A stretch of 64,000 bases of DNA from CANLBN01 sp965230205 (GTDB lineage: Bacteria > Pseudomonadota > Gammaproteobacteria > Pseudomonadales > Cellvibrionaceae): contig OZ245996.1 in NCBI GenBank assembly GCA_965230205.1, positions 3,906,001 through 3,970,000 on the forward strand, given 5' to 3'. The translations under genes and the position numbers were made by a program. The notes beneath the pieces are model-generated. The model was not told where the DNA came from. It was given only the letters and a program-made list of their open reading frames with translations, and made no database searches. Below, one piece after another: positions 37,137 to 46,184 of the stretch. Within the stretch, counting starts at the first letter, position 1. Every line of letters starts with the position of its first letter.

Positions 37137-37550
37137 AATATGTTTAACACGAATAAAAGCTGAATCAGACAGCTTTATAAAATCCGCGCGAATTGTCCCA
37201 AGGTTTCCTCCTTACCGCAACCGATCTATAATAAGACTTAATCATTTACAACAAATAATAGAGAATAAGAAAAAATCGTACTTAAACATAAGTAACGGCG
37301 GCAAAAGCTTTCCTCAGCCCTTGAAATTGCCAAGGTTTTGTCCGTCAAAAAGCTGACTGCTTTTATTTTTGTTAAATTGGTCATATCCTAAGTAATTATT
37401 TTTATTAGAGTTTTTCTACACTAATAGAATCTGGTACAGTTTTCGCTAAGCAATATCCTGATAGATTAAATTAATTATTGGTAATACCGGCAGGAAGCAA
37501 GTAAAACCTGGGTTAGGAACAACTAGCAATGACAAAAAAGGGTAACAAGC
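37137..37550. other. Divergent intergenic region fldB / diguanylate cyclase
   Basis: The region holds 414 bp without a supported gene. The two flanking genes diverge, so both promoters should be here. An AGGG seven to ten bases before ATG 37551 is the ribosome binding site of the cyclase gene. No convincing sigma-54, sigma-28 or operator pattern and no strong hairpin were seen. Confidence 0.6.
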
Positions 37551-38516
37551 ATGGCCTCTACCGTTAGTTCGCGATCAAATTCAACCCGACCAAATAGGCG
37601 AGAAACCGCTTATTCCACGTCTACCTCTAATGTGGTTGAACAAGATTTAGATGCTACTGCACAATTCAAATTGACGTCTCTATTACAAACCACAATAGAG
37701 TTAGAACCATTATTTGAACTATTCTTCGGTCAAATGCAGCATTTGTTGAAACTTGGCAGCTGCCAATTTCAAAATGAACATAAAAATATACTCATCAAAT
37801 TAGGTACTGCCAGCACACATAGCTGTGATTATTCATTAAATATCCAACAGCAGTACTTAGGCAATATCAGTTTTAGCCGCAAGCAACGTTTTTCCAGTGA
37901 CGAACTGGGTCAACTCGAGGCCATGCTTGGCACACTAGTCTACCCTTTACGCAACGCTCTCAACTACAGAGAAGCACTCAACCAAGCACTAAGCGATCCT
38001 CTAACAGGCTTGGGCAATCGCGGAGCTCTGGAAAATGCTCTGGAGCATCAGTGGCAGATGGCTCAGCGTTACGAACAGGATCTAGGCGTATTAATGATTG
38101 ATATTGATTTTTTCAAGCGGATCAACGATACCTATGGCCATGATGTCGGCGATTATGTCATTAAAAGTGTTGCTGAAAGCATTAATGCAACAACAAGACA
38201 AACTGATATGGCATTTCGATACGGTGGCGAAGAGTTTTTAGTGTTACTGAATAAGACGACACCACTGGGGTCAACTATTATTGCTGAACGTATTCGAGAA
38301 AATATTGCCTCTCTTCAGCTAAAAGACAGTCAAGGCAATCACATTGAAGTTACCGCCAGCGTTGGTGGCTCTCATCTACACCCCGGTATAGATAAAAACA
38401 CCCTGATCAAAGAAGCCGACCAGGCATTGTATGTCGCCAAAAAATCAGGCCGTAACCGAGTGGAATTCCACAAAAGTGAAACAGCAAGTAATCACCATGG
38501 GCACTTATCTGTATAG
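37551..38516 (+). CDS. Diguanylate cyclase (GGDEF domain)
   Basis: The C-terminal half (about 145-310) is a GGDEF domain: DPLTGLGNRGALENAL at its start, the metal-binding DIDFFKRINDTYGHDVGD, and the signature RYGGEEFLVLL (GGEEF, active type). No RxxD inhibitory site is seen five residues ahead of GGEEF. The first 140 residues form a soluble domain without a recognised name (possibly GAF-like), and there are no membrane helices. It synthesises cyclic di-GMP in the cytoplasm and could influence motility, given the flagellar genes further on, but is not linked to them. Confidence 0.9.
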   Translation: MASTVSSRSNSTRPNRRETAYSTSTSNVVEQDLDATAQFKLTSLLQTTIELEPLFELFFGQMQHLLKLGSCQFQNEHKNILIKLGTASTHSCDYSLNIQQQYLGNISFSRKQRFSSDELGQLEAMLGTLVYPLRNALNYREALNQALSDPLTGLGNRGALENALEHQWQMAQRYEQDLGVLMIDIDFFKRINDTYGHDVGDYVIKSVAESINATTRQTDMAFRYGGEEFLVLLNKTTPLGSTIIAERIRENIASLQLKDSQGNHIEVTASVGGSHLHPGIDKNTLIKEADQALYVAKKSGRNRVEFHKSETASNHHGHLSV

Positions 38517-38782
38517 CTTTATGGATGCAGCTGTTTCTTAATAAATAGTAGGAACCCTTAATTAGCAAGCAACTAAAGTAATAAGCCCTGATCATATATG
38601 AGCTAAAAATATCATTATATGCTTTTAGCTCTTTGCCCCCACTTTCACAAAAATCTCATCATTTATCCACGAACTGTCACATTCCATCTCTTTCTTTGAA
38701 CTCTTCACTCTAACCCCTGTCTACTTTTCAGCTAGAATCAAATAACACTCTAAAGCTTATTGCTTTGCAAAAGAGAATCATT

Positions 38783-39385
38783 ATGTCTTACCCTATTTCA
38801 CGTAGAGCGCTGATCAAATCGGGAATAACTGGTACATTGGGATTAGCAGCCACTTCACTTTCTTCGAGCTTATTAGCACAAAACACTCGAGGAATTAAAA
38901 ATCAACTGGCACCTGAGTTGAATATTCCTTATTGGATTGATGGACAAGGTAAAGAACGAGAGCCATTCAGCATCGCAGAGCATCGCGGTAAATGGGTTTA
39001 TCTTAAATGTTTTCAGGAATGGTGCCCTGCATGCCATTCAGTAGGCTTCCCAAACCTACAAAAACTGGTGACAGCCTTTCCAACAGATGAACACATTGTC
39101 AGCGCTGTTATACAAACCACATTTGAGGGACATTCAATCAATACTGTTGACGCACTACGTAAAAACCAACTGAAATACGGCTTAGACCTCCCTTTTGCCC
39201 ATGATCCAGGCAACACTCAACTACCTAACAATGATCCGGGCCACTACCCTTTAACAATGGCGTCTTATCGTACTGGCGGAACACCATGGGTAGTAATCAT
39301 TAACCCTTTAGGCACTGTTGTTTTCAATGACTTTCATGTCAATATTGATAAATTCATTCAATTTCTTAAGCAACAAACAGCATAA
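38783..39385 (+). CDS. Tat-exported thioredoxin-fold protein
   Basis: This is a 200-residue protein. The N-terminus SRRALIKSGITGTLGLAATSL is a twin-arginine signal (RR at 7-8), then a thioredoxin-like domain with the CxxC site C81-P-A-C84 (EWCPACHS), followed by a DPGN..GHYP loop and a cis-proline region (GGTPWVVIINPLG). It should be a periplasmic thiol reductase/oxidase of TlpA/redoxin type. ATG 38783 with AAGAGAA before it is preferred to an upstream TTG. The next gene starts 2 bp later. Confidence 0.82.
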   Translation: MSYPISRRALIKSGITGTLGLAATSLSSSLLAQNTRGIKNQLAPELNIPYWIDGQGKEREPFSIAEHRGKWVYLKCFQEWCPACHSVGFPNLQKLVTAFPTDEHIVSAVIQTTFEGHSINTVDALRKNQLKYGLDLPFAHDPGNTQLPNNDPGHYPLTMASYRTGGTPWVVIINPLGTVVFNDFHVNIDKFIQFLKQQTA

Positions 39386-39387
39386 GT

Positions 39388-39861
39388 ATGAGCAAAAAAA
39401 ATAAAGTAAAACATTCAAAATCAAAAAAAACAGTTAAACAGAAAACGTTTAATTGGAATAAATTTGTTAAACGTTTTTTTATTAGCCTAAGTTTTATTGG
39501 CGTTATTTCGATACCCATCATTGTTTATGGATATAAAGCTAAAATCGAACATGATTTATCCGTCATTGGCAATGGAACCGCTACGGTTGTGCAAATACAT
39601 GACCCCAATTGCCAACTATGTCAGCAATTAAAAAACAATGTAGACAGTGTAAAGGGTGAATTCAAAGAAAATATTCAATTTAAAACAGCAAATATAAAAT
39701 CGGCGAAGGGCAAAGCATTCGCAGGGAAACATAATGTCCCTCATGTAACACTATTATTTTTTGACCCTAGAGGAAATAAAGTTAATACTCTGCAAGGTGT
39801 TACACCTAAAAAAGATATTCAAAAAGCACTGGCATCGTTGAATCGACAACGTAAAAATTGA
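39388..39861 (+). CDS. Membrane-anchored thioredoxin-like protein (CxxC)
   Basis: This 157-residue protein has a very basic N-terminus, one membrane helix (about 29-48) and a small periplasmic thioredoxin-like domain with C75-Q-L-C78 (HDPNCQLCQQL) and the cis-proline region VPHVTLLFFDPRGN. Gene spacing of 2 bp to the Tat-exported CPAC protein suggests a co-translated redox pair, one soluble and one tethered. The CQLC motif and small size are unusual; substrates are unknown. Confidence 0.7.
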   Translation: MSKKNKVKHSKSKKTVKQKTFNWNKFVKRFFISLSFIGVISIPIIVYGYKAKIEHDLSVIGNGTATVVQIHDPNCQLCQQLKNNVDSVKGEFKENIQFKTANIKSAKGKAFAGKHNVPHVTLLFFDPRGNKVNTLQGVTPKKDIQKALASLNRQRKN

Positions 39862-39902
39862 TCCGCTAATTATTATTTAGATAGCTAAAAAATAAGAGGG
39901 TA

Positions 39903-40328
39903 TTAACTCGCCTCAGTATTTTTATGCTTAAAATAATCTGCTGCCTCTTGAGCTGCTAATTTATCAACACTCTTATCTGCCGCTATGGATTGCAAAATTT
40001 CTTTATAATCACTTTTCTTATCTTGAGGTACTTTCATATTCAGCACACGTGCGAGCAGGTTAACTGTGACGGCCGTTGGCTTAGAGGACAACGATTCAAT
40101 AAGGTGATCAACATACTCAGGATAAGATCTTTCTAATAAATAGACCAACGGTTCCAATGCAAGAATATTTGCTTCGGGGTAATTTTCCAAAAAACGAAAG
40201 ATTGGGCTATAGACTGCCGAAAGACTCTCTTCACCTTCAAGCAAGTCCGTTAACTCATAAAGATCAACAGTGATATCATCACTTGCAAAACTAAATGCTG
40301 CTAACTCATTACAAAACTTCTCTATCAT
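39903..40328 (-). CDS. Hypothetical helical protein
   Basis: This is a 141-residue, acidic, apparently all-helical cytoplasmic protein with no signal or membrane segment. The pattern LEPLVYLLERSYPEYVDHLIESL resembles HEAT-type helical pairs. I do not recognise a family. It follows the 2OG-oxygenase gene on the same strand by 20 bp, so the two are probably one transcript; its job is unknown. Size and acidity would also suit an immunity-type protein, but no toxin gene lies nearby. Confidence 0.6.
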   Translation of the reverse strand: MIEKFCNELAAFSFASDDITVDLYELTDLLEGEESLSAVYSPIFRFLENYPEANILALEPLVYLLERSYPEYVDHLIESLSSKPTAVTVNLLARVLNMKVPQDKKSDYKEILQSIAADKSVDKLAAQEAADYFKHKNTEAS

Positions 40329-40348
40329 AACTTTATATCTACGTATAT

Positions 40349-41227
40349 TTATATATTATTTTTAATTTGATCAACAGCAACTTCTGCCAAGGATTGTCGA
40401 TCTGTTATCCTTTTAAACCATTGATACATAGCTTCAGTACCCGAATTATCCACATTCGGCGCTTCTCTTCCGGATTGTAAATCATATAAATTTATCGTTC
40501 TCATCTCCACACTAAAACGTGTTTTTTGCGTACTGTTTGGGACACTCGCATGCAGGTGTGCACTGGAAAAGTTCAAAACATCACCAGGTTTTACAACAAC
40601 TTTAACAACGCCAGATTCATCAATTGCTTCCGTAGGTGATGGCGCAGATGGATAAGCACTACGACGTTCTGCTAAGGCCAGCTTTCTCTTTTCTAGATAT
40701 TCATCAAAACGCCAAGTATCTGTGTTATTACCAATAGGGTGAGACCAATAGTATGGGTAGAAAGCGATAGTTCGTTCTTCTTCTAGCTCGTATAGTGGAG
40801 CCCACCAATTGATCTGCGCCGCTAAATTACTACCCCAGGTATCACGATGGTGGCCAATAGCTGCTCGATGTGCACCATTGTGAGTATTGTCAAAAGGTAC
40901 AATTCTCATTGGAAAGTGATCGTAATAATTACTGTTTAAATCAAGACCACACTCTTCTAAAACTGCAAAAAATAAATCCTTCGCATATTGCCCATTCCGA
41001 AAGAGAGTTTGCACTTCTCCGGTCTTTTCTAAAAAGTCTTCAGGCTCAAGGAAAAGTTGTGCAGTGGTAGGTTCAAGGCCATTCAAGGATTTCTTTAGTA
41101 AAGCGTCACTGTATTCAATCAATGGCTGCATGGCATTAATGCCGCGGTAAATAATTAAATCTCCCCGAAATAATATCTCAGCACGTTCAATATCTGAAAG
41201 GGGTTGATCAATATAAATGATATTCAT
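40349..41227 (-). CDS. 2-oxoglutarate/Fe(II)-dependent oxygenase-like protein
   Basis: The 292 residues have a double-stranded beta-helix pattern. The metal triad candidates are H127 and D129 (GHHRDTW) and the distal histidine H224 or H226 (SSAHLHASVPN), with R237 or R243 (TRFSVEMRTIN) for 2-oxoglutarate. The spacing suits phytanoyl-CoA/small-molecule hydroxylases more than prolyl hydroxylases. No signal peptide. It is paired with the small acidic gene downstream; neither the substrate nor the pathway is suggested by neighbours. Confidence 0.75.
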   Translation of the reverse strand: MNIIYIDQPLSDIERAEILFRGDLIIYRGINAMQPLIEYSDALLKKSLNGLEPTTAQLFLEPEDFLEKTGEVQTLFRNGQYAKDLFFAVLEECGLDLNSNYYDHFPMRIVPFDNTHNGAHRAAIGHHRDTWGSNLAAQINWWAPLYELEEERTIAFYPYYWSHPIGNNTDTWRFDEYLEKRKLALAERRSAYPSAPSPTEAIDESGVVKVVVKPGDVLNFSSAHLHASVPNSTQKTRFSVEMRTINLYDLQSGREAPNVDNSGTEAMYQWFKRITDRQSLAEVAVDQIKNNI

Positions 41228-41266
41228 GAATTAAGGACTAATTATACTGCTGTTTTGATAATGAGT

Positions 41267-41662
41267 TTATTCAGGTCTTTCCTGTTGTAGAATTTTTAAT
41301 TTATCCTCATCGGACAATACCTGGTACGCTCTAAAATACGGCCAACCATAACCCCATCTAAACTTTGTAGGCAAATATGGCGTTCCACCAACCCTTACAC
41401 CTGCAAGCATCAATAATGCGATTTCTGGCTCCCCTACCTTTGCCACACAAGCTTGTAGCTCCTTATCAGCATCAATACGTTCCTGATAAGTACCTCCCTT
41501 CCAATAAGCATAATCATGTGCCTTACAACAAGAATACCAAAGATCCCTATGTGCGAGTGTACCATCAGGAAAAGAACTACATCCATCAGAAGTAAACGGT
41601 TTAATATCAGTAGCAACTGAAACCGATGAAAAGAAAAGAAATATAATGGGAAATAGACGCAT
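41267..41662 (-). CDS. Secreted phospholipase A2-like protein
   Basis: This 131-residue protein has a signal peptide (about 1-17, ending SVSVA). The PLA2 signature is present: a calcium-loop-like DGCSSFPDG (26-34), the catalytic dyad H49-D50 in CCKAHDYAYW and a second Asp (D66) in DADKELQACV, with cysteines at 28, 45, 46 and 72 for disulfides. This implies a periplasmic or secreted small phospholipase; related gammaproteobacterial proteins are usually left uncharacterised. Both neighbours are unrelated. Confidence 0.7.
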   Translation of the reverse strand: MRLFPIIFLFFSSVSVATDIKPFTSDGCSSFPDGTLAHRDLWYSCCKAHDYAYWKGGTYQERIDADKELQACVAKVGEPEIALLMLAGVRVGGTPYLPTKFRWGYGWPYFRAYQVLSDEDKLKILQQERPE

Positions 41663-41725
41663 ATCTTTAAAATATATCGAAATTACATAAGAGGCTACAT
41701 AAACGACTTAAAAAGGTACCTATAA

Positions 41726-42235
41726 TCAATACTCCCAACTCTTGTAAGTTTCATGCTCATCCTTCATATCTTCATACAACCAAACCATACGATCTAAAAA
41801 CCAGCTTTTACCAAGATAAGCTAATGCAATACCTATAACAGCGCCTAGCATTGAATAATATATGATCGACCATACAGTTAATACCAACCCCATAAAAGAG
41901 AGTGTATTTAAAAGACCGAGTAATGGGACATTATGATGCTCAGGAATTTTAATCTTATCTCGATTTAAATAGACTCTCTCGCCCAATACCGCTTTAGATG
42001 CCCAGTTTTTCGTAGACTTTGGCTTTTTAAATAGAACAGGATTAAAAAACAGCCAAGCAAGTGATAGCACAGCAGGAATTAAACACCACCAACCTAACCA
42101 TAACCGGCTCCAGAAAGCGATGACAACTAAAGGTAAAACGGAGTATCGACTCCAGACACTAATAGGGTTCGAGTGCTTCATCCAGTTTTCATCGGTTAGA
42201 TTAAATAAGTCCGCCAGCCTTCTTTCAAAAGTCAT
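41726..42235 (-). CDS. DUF6653-like inner-membrane protein
   Basis: This is a 169-residue membrane protein with about four helices and many tryptophans (FWSRLWLGWWCLIPAVLSLAW). The N-terminus ENWMKHSNPISVWSRY and the cytoplasmic loop ending in NHK-like basic residues match what I recall of DUF6653. The function is unknown. It ends 11 bp from the LysE-type gene and is likely co-transcribed with it. Confidence 0.6.
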   Translation of the reverse strand: MTFERRLADLFNLTDENWMKHSNPISVWSRYSVLPLVVIAFWSRLWLGWWCLIPAVLSLAWLFFNPVLFKKPKSTKNWASKAVLGERVYLNRDKIKIPEHHNVPLLGLLNTLSFMGLVLTVWSIIYYSMLGAVIGIALAYLGKSWFLDRMVWLYEDMKDEHETYKSWEY

Positions 42236-42245
42236 TTGTCTCTCA

Positions 42246-42872
42246 CTACTGCTGTACTGATGCCATTTTAAATCCAGCTAAAATTAACATACAACCTGCG
42301 GAGCGGTTAATTATTTTGGCAAGAAAAGGCTTAACACCTCTATTCATGGATTTAAAACCTAAATACCCATATAGGCAATAACAAGAGATATCAAGAAAAA
42401 TAGTGATAATACAAAGTACTGCCAATTGAGGAATAACCGGATTAGAAATATCAATAAACTGTGGCAGCAATGCCGAAAAATACAGCAATGCTTTAGGGTT
42501 TGATATTTCGATAATAAACCCCTTTAAGAACCTTTTATACCACTTGCTCGGTTGCCGCCCATCAGGAGAAATACTGAGAGGCCCAGAGCGACTAAAAATT
42601 GCACTGAAGCCAAGGTAAAGTAAATAAGCAATGCCTACCCATTTAATAACAGTAAACAATGTATGTGAGGCAATAATTAATGCAGCAATGCCTGTAGCAG
42701 ATAAAATAAAATAAACCACATTCGCAGAAGCAATACCTAAAACAACCAGCATTGACTTTTTGAAACCACTTGATGCTCCCTCAGCAGCTGCTGCAAGTGC
42801 TGCAGGCCCTGGTGAAAGCACAACAATAAGTGTTGTGATAAAAAAGAGGGTTAATGTTTCAAATGAAATCAA
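42246..42872 (-). CDS. LysE family amino acid exporter
   Basis: An approximately 208-residue LysE/RhtB transporter with six predicted helices and the conserved SPGPAALAAAAEG near the N-terminus; it exports amino acids or derivatives. The start matters: the frame is open from a TTG at 42893, but TTG at 42872 has a perfect AGGAGG five bases upstream and no ATG is near, so 42872 is chosen. A PLP-type MocR regulator and a RidA protein encoded 1.5-3 kb away also concern amino acid metabolism. Confidence 0.87.
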   Translation of the reverse strand: MISFETLTLFFITTLIVVLSPGPAALAAAAEGASSGFKKSMLVVLGIASANVVYFILSATGIAALIIASHTLFTVIKWVGIAYLLYLGFSAIFSRSGPLSISPDGRQPSKWYKRFLKGFIIEISNPKALLYFSALLPQFIDISNPVIPQLAVLCIITIFLDISCYCLYGYLGFKSMNRGVKPFLAKIINRSAGCMLILAGFKMASVQQ

Positions 42873-42951
42873 ACCAGCCTCCTGAGTAACCAATAAAATA
42901 TTGGGTAATATCTATTAACAATGCTATCTCTTAGCTTTCAATAGCTTCCAA

Positions 42952-43308
42952 TTAAGATCGACAAACAGCTTCGATATTATGACCATCAGGATCAATAATA
43001 TAAGCAGAGTAATACGATGGCGAATATTCAGGTCTCAAACCCGGGCCACCATTATCAAGCCCACCTGCTTTTAGCGCATCAGAATAAAAACGTCGAACTT
43101 GTTCTCGCCCATTCGCAACAAATGCCAAATGTATTTTCGTTGTATTATTCGGCTCCAGCACAAGACCAAATTCCCAAAACTCTTTCCCGAAGCCAACGGC
43201 ATCTTTATCATACATTAATAATTTCATATCCAGGCTTTTCAGCACAGCACTATAGAACTGAGAACTACACTCTAAATCTGCTACGGGTAAATTAAAGTGG
43301 TCTATCAT
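42952..43308 (-). CDS. VOC/glyoxalase superfamily protein
   Basis: This is a 118-residue single-chain beta-alpha-beta-beta-beta repeat protein. It begins MIDHFNLPVADLECSSQFYSAVL and ends SAYIIDPDGHNIEAVCR, the two halves of the VOC fold with metal-ligand H3 and the last Glu. The family includes glyoxalase, dioxygenase and antibiotic-resistance members; the function cannot be chosen from sequence. Confidence 0.85.
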   Translation of the reverse strand: MIDHFNLPVADLECSSQFYSAVLKSLDMKLLMYDKDAVGFGKEFWEFGLVLEPNNTTKIHLAFVANGREQVRRFYSDALKAGGLDNGGPGLRPEYSPSYYSAYIIDPDGHNIEAVCRS

Positions 43309-43389
43309 ATCCTCTATCCGCTTATTATCACTATCTCTAAGTGATAATTTAGTAAAATTAGGTAATCTAGTGATAAAAATAAAGGTATA

Positions 43390-44013
43390 CTAACCAAAAG
43401 CCCTATTGACATGGTATATAGTAGTAATCACACCAACCGGCATAGAAAGCAATGTCGTCACACCAAGCCCCATTAAAATAGCAACTACGATATTCTCGCG
43501 AATCAATGAAAATTTCTTACTAATAAAAAACGTACAAATAACCGCTGAAATAAAACCAAAAAAAATGCTAGACACTAAGTTATAGATCTGGCTTTCAAAA
43601 AATGGCGAGGAGCTAATAAATATCGCCTGTATCAATGTAGCTAAAACACTTATGGTTATCGCCCCAAGAAAGGAATAGATAAATATTTCTTTTTTGGATA
43701 AAACGTCTATCTCCTCAACAACAGTATCTATTTTAGCTGCTTCAACAGATAACCCTTCACTCCCTTCTACCATTTCTTCGTCTTCTGCCTTTCCCTTTTT
43801 TTGCCCCGCCATTTCACCTGCTACTTCGTTATTATTTTCACCTTTTTTCTCACCTTCTCTATTCTGGTTTGTAGTACTCGATGAGGATTTATCAGTTCTT
43901 AGTTTCTTCCATTTTTCGATAATATCAAATATTTTTGAAACAAAAAGCGCCAGTGCAAAAACAATAGCAAAGGGAGCAATAAGCTGTGGAGGCAACGATG
44001 ATAAATCAGGCAT
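43390..44013 (-). CDS. Four-helix membrane protein with charged low-complexity loop
   Basis: The 207 residues have one membrane helix (about 11-29), a highly charged Glu/Lys/Asn loop (about 40-90, with GEKKGENNNEV and AGQKKGKAEDEEM), and three helices (about 108-130, 141-163, 172-197). No motif or family recognised. Codon use is AT-rich like its neighbours. The loop is presumably cytoplasmic. Confidence 0.6.
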   Translation of the reverse strand: MPDLSSLPPQLIAPFAIVFALALFVSKIFDIIEKWKKLRTDKSSSSTTNQNREGEKKGENNNEVAGEMAGQKKGKAEDEEMVEGSEGLSVEAAKIDTVVEEIDVLSKKEIFIYSFLGAITISVLATLIQAIFISSSPFFESQIYNLVSSIFFGFISAVICTFFISKKFSLIRENIVVAILMGLGVTTLLSMPVGVITTIYHVNRAFG

Positions 44014-44123
44014 AGCATGTCCTTATTTTTTATTTATTATATTACTGTTATAAAGTCTAAGCTAATCACTCCAAAAGGGGTAACTCGTAGCACTCAGTAA
44101 TTCGTCAATATATTATCAAACCT

Positions 44124-44525
44124 TTAATGATTGTTAGTTGTTCTTGCAATAACACGAACTTCAATCAATGCATTTTTTGATGCCAACTCTGACACCCCAA
44201 TAGCGGTCCAGGCCGGAAACGACTCCGGAATATAATTTGACTTTATCTTTATAAATGTTTCTAAGTGCTCACCCAGGTCAATATGATAACTCGTTAAATC
44301 AACAATAGATTCGAATCCTACCCCAGCTTCATCAAGAGACTTCTTAATTCGTTGAAAAGCAAGGTGTGTTTGCTCTTCTATATCATCAGGAACAGAACCA
44401 TCAGGCCGAGTTCCAGTACAACCCGAAACAAAGATAAAACCATTACTTTCAACAGCCGGAGAAAAACCCCAGTCACGATAGTAAGCTTCAGAGTTTTTGG
44501 GGTATATCACTTTTTTATCTGGCAT
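44124..44525 (-). CDS. RidA family (YjgF/UK114) protein
   Basis: This trimeric enamine/imine deaminase relieves damage by 2-aminoacrylate from PLP enzymes. In 133 residues the family blocks EAYYRDWGFSPAVESNGFIFVSGC and FPAWTAIGVSELASKNALIEVRVIA are present, the conserved substrate-binding arginine being in IEVRVIA. ATG 44525 is preferred to a TTG two codons upstream. It lies 84 bp downstream of the MocR-type regulator on the same strand and may be under its control. Confidence 0.85.
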   Translation of the reverse strand: MPDKKVIYPKNSEAYYRDWGFSPAVESNGFIFVSGCTGTRPDGSVPDDIEEQTHLAFQRIKKSLDEAGVGFESIVDLTSYHIDLGEHLETFIKIKSNYIPESFPAWTAIGVSELASKNALIEVRVIARTTNNH

Positions 44526-44609
44526 TATCAATTCACTTTATAGTGTAAAAACCTATGGTATGTTTTTATTTTGTTACCTATATAGCAAAATAAAAAATAA
44601 AGATACTAA

Positions 44610-46154
44610 CTAAGTATTTTCACTAACTTCATTATCTATAAGCTTCCCGACATATTCCAGCGCAGCAATACGTTCGGAGTTCCAAGGGTGAGAAAAGCTC
44701 AAACGCAAAAAATTTTGATAGCGTTCCTGACTACTAAATAAGGCGCCCGGCGTAAGAATTACACCATCTTTGCGTGCCTTTGCGTAGAGCGCGATCGAAT
44801 CTACAACTTGTGGTAGCTCTAGCCATAAGCATACCCCCCCTACTGGTTGACTACAACTGACCGCCATAGGCAGAAACTCTGCAATTAATCGTTGTAACTC
44901 TAAGCGCTGCTGCTGTAAACGTTGGCGCAATGCACGCAAATGACGACTTAACCCACCTGATGACAAAAATTCACTCAACCCTAATTGCTGTGTCTGACTG
45001 CTTGCTAATGAAGTAACCAACTTAAGACGTTGTACTTGAGCGCGGTAACGACCGGGGGCTATCCATCCAATACGTAAATCACGCGAGAGACATTTGGAGA
45101 AGGAAGAGCATAGTAGTACATAGCCACTTTCTGTATTACTACTGAATAATTCTTGTTCTAACGAATGTAAGCTACGAGGGCGACTGCTTTGCAATCCAAA
45201 TGCTAATTCACCATAGATATCATCTTCAATGATTGCGATTTGCCGAGGTATTGCCAATTCCAAAATACGACGCTTATGAGAATCAGGCATGAGACTGCCT
45301 GTCGGCGTCGCAAACGCTGGAGTCAAAATCAACGCTTTAATATCCCAGTGCTCCAATGCCAGCGCCAATGCCTCTGGGCTTATACCGGTATTGGCATCAC
45401 TGGAAAGCTCTAGCGCTTTCAAGCCCAATGTTTCCAATAACTGAAAAGCCCCATAAAAACCAGGAGACTCCAATGCAACCAAATCACCAGGCGAGGTGGT
45501 TGCCATTAGAGCGAGTAACAGCGAATGTTGGCAACCCGATGTAATAAGTAGATCATCTGCACTTATTTGGCTTCCTGACAAAGCCATTCGTTGCGCTAGC
45601 TGAGCACGCAAAGATACTGAACCCGCTGGGCTATCATAATAAAGCTGCTCACGATGGCTTTGTCGACGCTGAGCCCGAGCTAAACATCGCCTCAACTCAA
45701 TATTTTCGGGTTCATTAATACTGTTTCCTGACTCATTTCGTGACCTCTCTCGTAATCGATAGCGATGCTCACCCATATGAGATTGGCTTGGTAACAAATC
45801 AAAGGCTGCGCCCTGCTGCATAATATCGACAAGCACTTGCCCAGCCGATACTGGCGTCGGAGCTAATGAAGGCTGGCTGGCCGCAGGAGATCTGAGCGGA
45901 GGACTCTTTGATGCTTGGTGGCACACAAAAAAACCAGATCGTGGCCTGGATTCAATAAGGCCATCCACCTCTAAACGGGTATAGGCTCCCAACACAGTAG
46001 ATTTTGATAGCTTAGTTTCACGGCACAAATTACGTATAGAAGGCATACGAGCACCTTCGGCTAACTGACCAGACTCTATTTGTATACGCAGCTTAATGGC
46101 CAGTTTTTGATAGGCATAATGCGTGTTGAGCTTATTATCTTCTTCCATAGTCAT
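44610..46154 (-). CDS. MocR/PdxR-type transcriptional regulator (GntR HTH + aminotransferase-like domain)
   Basis: An N-terminal winged helix-turn-helix of the GntR class (about 15-80, ARMPSIRNLCRETKLSKSTVLGAYTRLEVDGLIESR) is fused to a fold-type I aminotransferase domain; the PLP lysine lies in SSFSKCLSRDLRIGW. The whole is about 514 residues. MocR proteins bind repeats in divergent promoters, and five copies of a GGTACAGAT-like motif fill the gap to ccoG. The start is uncertain (GTG 46169, ATG 46154 or 46148); 46154 is taken. Likely target: ccoG and itself with RidA. Confidence 0.9.
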   Translation of the reverse strand: MTMEEDNKLNTHYAYQKLAIKLRIQIESGQLAEGARMPSIRNLCRETKLSKSTVLGAYTRLEVDGLIESRPRSGFFVCHQASKSPPLRSPAASQPSLAPTPVSAGQVLVDIMQQGAAFDLLPSQSHMGEHRYRLRERSRNESGNSINEPENIELRRCLARAQRRQSHREQLYYDSPAGSVSLRAQLAQRMALSGSQISADDLLITSGCQHSLLLALMATTSPGDLVALESPGFYGAFQLLETLGLKALELSSDANTGISPEALALALEHWDIKALILTPAFATPTGSLMPDSHKRRILELAIPRQIAIIEDDIYGELAFGLQSSRPRSLHSLEQELFSSNTESGYVLLCSSFSKCLSRDLRIGWIAPGRYRAQVQRLKLVTSLASSQTQQLGLSEFLSSGGLSRHLRALRQRLQQQRLELQRLIAEFLPMAVSCSQPVGGVCLWLELPQVVDSIALYAKARKDGVILTPGALFSSQERYQNFLRLSFSHPWNSERIAALEYVGKLIDNEVSENT

Positions 46155-46184
46155 TAATGGTTTTAACACATGATTAATTAAAAG

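Noticed and set aside
38550..38570. AGGAACCCTTAATTAGC, partly like the element terminal repeat
   Set aside because: About 12 of 17 bases agree, there is no opposite end within 400 bp and no shared inner block; probably chance.
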